From Alphaproteobacteria bacterium (GTDB taxonomy: Bacteria > Pseudomonadota > Alphaproteobacteria > UBA9219), in NCBI GenBank assembly GCA_028693775.1, contig JAQUUS010000095.1, positions 1 through 6,511 on the forward strand: a stretch of DNA of 6,511 nucleotides. Reading direction: 5' to 3'. The notes under the pieces were generated by a model. The model saw only the letters and a list, made by a program, of their open reading frames with translations. It was not told the DNA's origin and did not search any database. Made by a program: the position numbers and the translations under genes. The number at the start of each line of letters is the position of its first letter. Positions within the stretch are counted from its first letter, which is position 1. Positions 6,386-6,511 of the stretch are shown here, piece by piece.

Positions 6386-6511
6386 ATGAGTTTACTTCGT
6401 CCCATCAAGACTTTGACCCTGTTCGAGATCCTTCGCGGTCTCGCGCTGACCTTTACTTATTTGTTCAGGCGCAGGGTTACCATCAACTATCCTTATGAAA
6501 AGGGGCCGCTT
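6386..6511 (+). CDS. nuoI: NADH-quinone oxidoreductase subunit I (NuoI), 3'-truncated by the window edge
   Basis: NuoI (23-kDa/TYKY/NDUFS8 homologue) carries two [4Fe-4S] clusters, N6a and N6b, that pass electrons from NuoG to NuoB. Only the first 42 codons are in the window and they run open to the last base. The visible part fits the family N-terminus: MSLLRPIKTLTLFEILRGLA (1-20), then LTFTYLFRRRVTINYPYEKG, ending in GPL. This is the membrane-associated amphipathic helix, followed by the conserved VTINYPxEKGPL sequence that precedes the ferredoxin domain. The two CxxCxxCxxxCP motifs would lie to the right and cannot be checked. The position after nuoH is the usual nuo operon order. Confidence 0.95.
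   Translation, partial: MSLLRPIKTLTLFEILRGLALTFTYLFRRRVTINYPYEKGPL

Noticed and set aside
6382..6498. ATG at 6382 as an alternative small gene or nuoI start
   Set aside because: It is out of frame with nuoI, stops at 6496-6498 after 38 codons, and its product shows no resemblance to anything. The ATG at 6386 gives a clear NuoI N-terminus.

Overview
The whole window lies inside a nuo operon encoding the proton-pumping NADH:quinone oxidoreductase (respiratory complex I). All genes are on the + strand. The gene order is nuoD (5' end cut off), nuoE, nuoF, an unrecognised 129-codon gene, nuoG, nuoH and nuoI (3' end cut off). The proteins are of the alphaproteobacterial/mitochondrial type. NuoD is a single protein not fused to NuoC as far as visible, NuoE carries the C-terminal PKPG-type tail, NuoG lacks the extra N7 cluster cysteines, and all sequences closely follow the patterns of mitochondrial NDUFS2, NDUFV2, NDUFV1, NDUFS1, ND1 and NDUFS8. 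An alphaproteobacterium is therefore the best guess; genus cannot be judged from this sequence.

Layout: positions 1-1067 hold NuoD, the quinone-site subunit of the peripheral arm. Positions 1064-2930 hold NuoE and NuoF, the NADH dehydrogenase module with FMN and clusters N1a and N3. Positions 2927-3316 hold a small soluble protein of unknown function. Positions 3309-5354 hold NuoG, with clusters N1b, N5 and N4. Positions 5358-6377 hold the membrane subunit NuoH. Positions 6386 to the right edge hold the start of NuoI, which would carry N6a and N6b beyond the window.

Electrons enter from NADH at FMN in NuoF, pass along the Fe-S chain through NuoG and NuoI, and reduce quinone in the chamber between NuoD and NuoH. 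Genes overlap by 4 or 8 bases or are separated by 3-8 bases, and each start is preceded by a purine-rich ribosome binding site, so the set looks co-transcribed and translationally coupled. No promoter, terminator, RNA gene, mobile element, CRISPR array or non-coding stretch is visible.

The one part not explained by standard complex I annotation is the 129-codon gene between nuoF and nuoG. No exciting new multi-gene system is evident; the rest is an ordinary, intact housekeeping operon.
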